From the NCBI GenBank assembly GCA_900317835.1, contig ONIL01000022.1, positions 44,340-108,339 on the forward strand: a DNA stretch of 64,000 nt, in the 5' to 3' direction. Positions 60,399-64,000 of the stretch are shown here, piece by piece. The notes beneath the pieces were generated by a model. It did no database searches. It had not been told where the DNA came from and saw nothing but the letters and a program-made list of their open reading frames with translations. Source of the stretch: an uncultured Prevotellaceae bacterium. Its GTDB lineage: Bacteria; Bacteroidota; Bacteroidia; Bacteroidales; Muribaculaceae. How positions within the stretch are numbered: the first letter of the stretch is position 1; the number at the start of each line of letters is the position of its first letter. The translations under genes were made by a program, and so were the position numbers.

Positions 60399-61016
60399 AT
60401 GGAACAGCAAAATCAACCGCAACCCCCTGTGTTCAATCAGCCGCAACAGCCTCAAGGGCCTGATCCACAGTATCAACCCCGCGTGACTGCCAGCCCGATG
60501 ATGGATCCTGTCACGGCAGTGAAGACCTGCTTCATGAAGTACTTTGACTTCAAGGGACGTGCCCGCCGCAGCGAGTTCTGGTGGTTCATATTGTTTGTAG
60601 TGATTGTCTCGAGCGTGCTCACGTTCTTGGCCGGATTTGTGCCTGCAATTAGCTACCTGAGTGCCATTTTCAGCCTGGCTGTTATCATCCCGCAGTTGTC
60701 GGCACTGACGCGCCGTCTGCATGATACTAACCACAGTGGCTGGTGGGTGCTGATATTTGGCCTCTTCTTCCTTGGTTACTATGGTGCTTTGGCTTATCTG
60801 TTGGGCCCCAACATCGAGTCCCTGGCCGGAATGACCGATTCCTGGGAAATGGCTGAGACCATGGTCAATTCAGTCCAATCATCGCCTGTTGCAGCGACAA
60901 TCATGATCTGCTGTGCTCTTGGCACGGTGTTCTTCTTCATAATTACCTTTATTTTCGCGGTTATCAACAGCAAGTGGAGCGAAAACAAGTACGGCCCCTC
61001 ACCCAAGTACAAGTGA
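60399..61016 (+). CDS. DUF805 membrane protein, copy 2
   Basis: A 205-residue DUF805 family membrane protein. The N-terminal ~30 residues are Gln/Pro-rich (QQNQPQPPVFNQPQQPQGP) and probably disordered, unlike copy 1. The conserved core reads KGRARRSEFWWFILFVVIV and LTRRLHDTNHSGWWVLIFGL, with a GPSPKYK end. About four helices are predicted. No function is known. It ends at a strong terminator that also faces the convergent pfkA gene. Confidence 0.88.
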   Translation: MEQQNQPQPPVFNQPQQPQGPDPQYQPRVTASPMMDPVTAVKTCFMKYFDFKGRARRSEFWWFILFVVIVSSVLTFLAGFVPAISYLSAIFSLAVIIPQLSALTRRLHDTNHSGWWVLIFGLFFLGYYGALAYLLGPNIESLAGMTDSWEMAETMVNSVQSSPVAATIMICCALGTVFFFIITFIFAVINSKWSENKYGPSPKYK

Positions 61017-61036
61017 TATGACGCTAGACGAAAAAG

Positions 61037-61075
61037 AAAAGAGGAGTTAGCCTATTGGCGTTAACTCCTCTTTTT
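61037..61075. terminator. Bidirectional terminator between DUF805 copy 2 and pfkA
   Basis: AAAAGAGGAGTTA / TAACTCCTCTTTT (61037-61049 and 61062-61074), 13 bp perfect, flanked by A- and T-runs on both sides, so it can end both convergent transcripts. Confidence 0.9.
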
Positions 61076-61098
61076 CTATGCCTTAGTTTAACGTTGTG

Positions 61099-62079
61099 TC
61101 AAATGGATAACCGTCGCAGTGTTTCCAGCAGGTCGCGGTCGATGGGCTTGTCGTTATGGATGGCCTTGCTGAAGGGCACATACACGATTTTCTCATCGTC
61201 GTCGCCTATCATGACGTTGCGCTGGCCCTCGAGCAGTGCGTCGATGGCTGCCGCTCCCATTCGTGAAGCCAGGATGCGGTCCTGAGCAGTGGGCGATCCG
61301 CCTCGCTGCAGGTGCCCCAGGATGGTCACGCGCACGTCCAGTTGCGGGTACTCCTTGCGTGCCCTCTCGGCTAGCCCGATGGCGCCTCCAGTAACAGGGC
61401 TCTCGGCCACAAGCACGATGGATGAGTTCTTGCTCTTGCGGAATCCCCTGCTTATCAGTTCCTTCAACTGGTCAACCTCAGTCGAAATCTCGGGGATGAT
61501 GGCTGCCTCGGCACCAGTGGCGATTGCACCGTTCAAGGCCAGGAAGCCCGATTCGCGTCCCATCACCTCGATGAAGAACAGGCGTTCATGACTGCTGGCG
61601 GTGTCGCGGATGCGGTCCACACACCACATGATGGTGTTGAGTGCCGTGTCATAGCCGATGGTGTGGTCGGTGCCGGCGAGGTCATTGTCGATGGTGCCTG
61701 GCAGTCCCACAATAGGGAAGTCAAACTCGCTGGCAAACTGACGGGCTCCGCTCAGCGAACCGTCGCCGCCAATGACCACCAGCGCGTCGATGCCGTGCTT
61801 CTTGATGTTCTCATAGGCCCGTTGCCTTCCCTCTACATCCCTGAACTCTTTACAACGAGCGGTCTTCAGGATGGTTCCTCCATGGTGCATGATGCTTGAC
61901 ACGCTCTGGGTCTTGAGTTCCACAATCTCATCTTCAACCAGGCCCTTGTAGCCACGATAGATGCCTTTTACCTTAAAGCCGTTATAGATCGCTGATCGCG
62001 TCACCGCGCGTATCGCGGCGTTCATGCCGGGAGCATCACCTCCCGATGTCAATACGCCAATAGTCTTAATTGCTGCCAT
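61099..62079 (-). CDS. pfkA: ATP-dependent 6-phosphofructokinase
   Basis: Phosphofructokinase, the committed step of glycolysis (fructose-6-phosphate plus ATP to fructose-1,6-bisphosphate). The 326-residue protein has [12 protein letters not shown] (from residue 13), the GGDGS nucleotide motif at 104-108 (Gly rather than Asp at the position that marks PPi enzymes, so ATP is expected) and the catalytic [12 protein letters not shown]. Effector-site residues follow in the second half ([14 protein letters not shown]). It lies alone, with a -7-like box at 62111-62118 on the minus strand. Confidence 0.95.
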   Translation of the reverse strand: MAAIKTIGVLTSGGDAPGMNAAIRAVTRSAIYNGFKVKGIYRGYKGLVEDEIVELKTQSVSSIMHHGGTILKTARCKEFRDVEGRQRAYENIKKHGIDALVVIGGDGSLSGARQFASEFDFPIVGLPGTIDNDLAGTDHTIGYDTALNTIMWCVDRIRDTASSHERLFFIEVMGRESGFLALNGAIATGAEAAIIPEISTEVDQLKELISRGFRKSKNSSIVLVAESPVTGGAIGLAERARKEYPQLDVRVTILGHLQRGGSPTAQDRILASRMGAAAIDALLEGQRNVMIGDDDEKIVYVPFSKAIHNDKPIDRDLLETLRRLSI

Positions 62080-62110
62080 ATCACTTCATTGTTTGGTTAT
62101 TATCTCACTG

Positions 62111-62118
62111 CAAAGGTA
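62111..62118 (-). promoter_or_regulatory. Putative -7 box of pfkA
   Basis: The minus strand reads TACCTTTG, 32 bases before the pfkA ATG. No correctly spaced TTTG. Confidence 0.4.
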
Positions 62119-62555
62119 ATAATATTTTTCAAGGAAAAGAAAAAAAACGGTGGCTACTCTCGCAGACACCGTTAATTCTCATGTTTTATTGCTTGCGTTT
62201 TCAAATAATAGGTAATAGGATTAGAAATCGGGCTAAAATAATCATTAATCAACATTAACTACCATCAAAAGATCTTTATATCTTTATTAGCATTTATCCA
62301 TATTGTTTTGCCTCATTAAAGAGGCTGTTTTATATTGAAAATCTGAAAAAATGCTTTTTGCACTACAAAAATACTATTACTATACAGCGTGTATTATAAT
62401 AAATAGTAAAAATCATTTGCAGAAATTGTTGTTTTTTTGACCATAAATTTGTCAAAAAGTGCCCAAAAATTTTCTCAAATCACTGATAATCATATAAATA
62501 AAAATACAAATCGAAAGTGCGTAAAATAGAGTGAAAACTTGTGCTATTTATCTAT

Positions 62556-62586
62556 TAAAAAAAGTCAAGGGTATTTTTCCCTTGAC
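62556..62586 (-). terminator. Rho-independent terminator of the alpha-2-macroglobulin-like gene
   Basis: GTCAAGGG / CCCTTGAC (62564-62571 and 62579-62586) is an 8-bp perfect stem followed on the minus strand by a T7 run, 23 bases past the stop. Confidence 0.88.
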
Positions 62587-62608
62587 CTTTGACAGGATTT
62601 TATAACAG

Positions 62609-64000
62609 TTATTTGTCTTCAATTTTGAGGCTTTTTCCAGCACTGTGGGCACTCAACTGCGGGGCATACTGGCACTGGATCGTGGCGATGCCCGAAGTGA
62701 ACTCGCCGGGATTGGTCACCCACACGTCATAGCCGATGATGTGCGTGCCCTTATTCAGGCTCGTGATGAACACGTTGGTCTGGCTGTCCTTGGTCTCCTG
62801 GTAGAACCAGGTGTTGTCCTCGTTGCGGTAGCCCGACAGCTGGTCAACTGGCTCAAAGCAGGCGGCACGCTCGTCGGTCATGGTCACAAAGTCCATGTCC
62901 TTGTTGGTCTTGATGATGACGCGCACCTTGACCTTGTCGCCCACCTTAAACGAGGTGGCACTGTGCAGTGAGCCATCAGCGGCATATACATAATACTCCT
63001 TGCTGATCGACATCTCCTGGATGGCAACTTCCTTGATCTGTGTCATCGGGGCCTTGAACTGGCTGTAGACAGCGCCCCATGCAGGGCCGCTACCGGAGCG
63101 GTCGATGACGACATTGCCGGTTGTGGTGGCGGGCAACGTGGTGCGGAAGTAGCCCACATACTGCGCCATCTTGTCGAGGGTGATGGGTTGGCCAGCCACA
63201 GTGATGGTGGGATTGGCGGCACGCTCCAGCCACTGGCTACCGGTGCTCAGGATGCTGAAGACGGCATCGGCGGCGAGGCTGCGGGTACCCCAGTCATTGC
63301 TCTGCTTCATGAGCAGCATCCACTTGCGCACCAGGTCAATCTCCTGCTGACGCGGATCCACCTCATTCATGGCCTGCAGGATAGTGCTGGTATAGGCCAC
63401 CTTGTCAAATTCCCACCAGCCGTAGCCCGTCTGCAGGTTATCCCAGTACATGCCCAACTCGGGTTTCACAATGGCAAACTGACGGATGCTCTCGATGATG
63501 TTGCGGGCAGTCTTCCGGTAACCGTTGCGGTTGAGCGTCATGGCATAGTAAGCCTTCTGTTTGAGGGTGATACCCTTGCCCCAGTTCTTGTCCATGTACT
63601 TGAGCACCTTCTTCAGCAGGTCGGCGCTCGACGTGGTCTGCTTCACCTCGGGGAAGAGCGTGCGGATGTAAGCATAGTCAGTAAACTGGCCTTCAGGCTC
63701 TTTGCTATATTTCTTAGCCTTATTATACAGGTTCACAGTCTCGCTGTCATAGTAGTTCAAAGCACGGTTAATCATCGACGTCAAGCGCTCGTCCGTGGGC
63801 AGGTAACCCAGATGCTTGGTCTCACCGATAAGCTCCAGCACGGCACCCGTGGTCCACACGTTAGAGCGGCAGTTCGGGTGGCGGAACCAGGTGAAGCCGC
63901 CATCTCCCATCTGCAGGTTCTGCAGCGCAGTAATGATTTTCTCATATTCCTTGGCCATCAAGGCCTCGTCAAACAGCTCATTCAACCTTGACATCCTCAA
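62609..64000 (-). CDS. Alpha-2-macroglobulin-like protein, C-terminal part (5' end outside window)
   Basis: The 463 residues visible are the C-terminal end of a large bacterial alpha-2-macroglobulin-type protein; the frame is open through base 64000, so the N-terminal domains and any signal peptide lie beyond. The visible part is an alpha-alpha toroid (DGGFTWFRH, then NVWTTGAVLELI, GYGWWEFDKVAYTSTILQAM) typical of the complement-like TED region. It is followed by a beta domain ending with VTNPGEFTSGIATIQCQYAP, the shape of the C-terminal MG10-like domain. No CxEQ thioester motif is in the visible part. Such proteins are predicted to be large exported protease traps or envelope proteins. Confidence 0.82.
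   Translation of the reverse strand: MRMSRLNELFDEALMAKEYEKIITALQNLQMGDGGFTWFRHPNCRSNVWTTGAVLELIGETKHLGYLPTDERLTSMINRALNYYDSETVNLYNKAKKYSKEPEGQFTDYAYIRTLFPEVKQTTSSADLLKKVLKYMDKNWGKGITLKQKAYYAMTLNRNGYRKTARNIIESIRQFAIVKPELGMYWDNLQTGYGWWEFDKVAYTSTILQAMNEVDPRQQEIDLVRKWMLLMKQSNDWGTRSLAADAVFSILSTGSQWLERAANPTITVAGQPITLDKMAQYVGYFRTTLPATTTGNVVIDRSGSGPAWGAVYSQFKAPMTQIKEVAIQEMSISKEYYVYAADGSLHSATSFKVGDKVKVRVIIKTNKDMDFVTMTDERAACFEPVDQLSGYRNEDNTWFYQETKDSQTNVFITSLNKGTHIIGYDVWVTNPGEFTSGIATIQCQYAPQLSAHSAGKSLKIEDK

Larger units (their letters stand above)
62080..62608. other. AT-rich intergenic region upstream of pfkA
   Basis: 529 bases with no supported gene. Elements seen: the pfkA -7 box, an ACGGTG...CACCGT dyad near 62147-62172, an inverted repeat TTTTTGAC / GTCAAAAA (62434-62441 and 62451-62458), and the terminator of the next minus-strand gene at 62556-62586. 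Confidence 0.55.

Noticed and set aside
62080-62608. Possible RNA gene in the long AT-rich gap upstream of pfkA
   Set aside because: Hairpins present are short and AT-rich, and no tRNA-like or known RNA fold was recognised by eye.

Overview
The window looks like chromosomal DNA of an anaerobic gut-type Bacteroidales, most likely Muribaculaceae or a close relative (inference). Several observations point this way: promoters with a TTTG / TAnnTTTG architecture, no consistent Shine-Dalgarno sequences, many Bacteroidetes lipoproteins (DUF3332, DUF5106), a protein with a type IX secretion-like C-terminus, SusE/F-like starch-binding modules, a C-terminal dockerin on an amylase, and MenA. Most of the window is ordinary, GC-moderate core genome. 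No rRNA, tRNA, CRISPR array, prophage or intact classical insertion sequence was seen.

Layout. 1-7 kb: the end of dprA, a nucleoside phosphorylase, a conserved microprotein, cdsA, an MltF-like transglycosylase lipoprotein, a DUF3332 lipoprotein and a secreted protein. 7-17 kb (minus strand): corA, then a seven-gene operon citD-citE-citF-citX-citCG-aconitase-family hydratase-isocitrate dehydrogenase. It joins citrate lyase, its activation enzymes and the citrate-to-2-oxoglutarate branch in one unit. 17-27 kb: orphan vsr, holB, an AddB-like nuclease, then rplY-pth-S4 protein and the ribosomal/translation run rplM-rpsI-rpsB-tsf. 27-31 kb: an AT-richer accessory patch with a DUF3267 metalloprotease, three poorly known small membrane or lipoprotein genes, duplicated 3' elements, and a REP-associated tyrosine transposase (RAYT) with an extra C-terminal domain and a REP-like hairpin pair beside it.

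31-51 kb: an ADP-forming acyl-CoA synthetase, divergent ddl/murF, a DUF5106 protein, a DoxX protein, and a plus-strand run of mnmA, bifunctional nuclease, nucleoside permease, rsmE, kdsA, TPR protein, BamA/TamA-family protein and thioredoxin. On the minus strand follow two unknown exported proteins, an AspT/YidE-type transporter and a HAD phosphatase. 51-64 kb: a 1198-residue multimodular secreted GH13 alpha-amylase with a LacI-type operator-like palindrome upstream, a repeat-rich secreted protein, menA-queA, two DUF805 membrane proteins, pfkA, and the C-terminal part of a large alpha-2-macroglobulin-like protein running off the right edge.

Three highly conserved genes (isocitrate dehydrogenase, citE, rplM) each carry one short internal deletion that breaks the frame while both flanks remain perfectly conserved. 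Because rplM is normally essential or near-essential, these are more likely assembly faults than biology. The items most worth following up are the citrate lyase/hydratase/IDH operon, the RAYT with its extra domain and REP pair, the duplicated 3' elements at 28-29 kb, a candidate small RNA or attenuator at 35.9 kb, and the rpsB leader hairpin.
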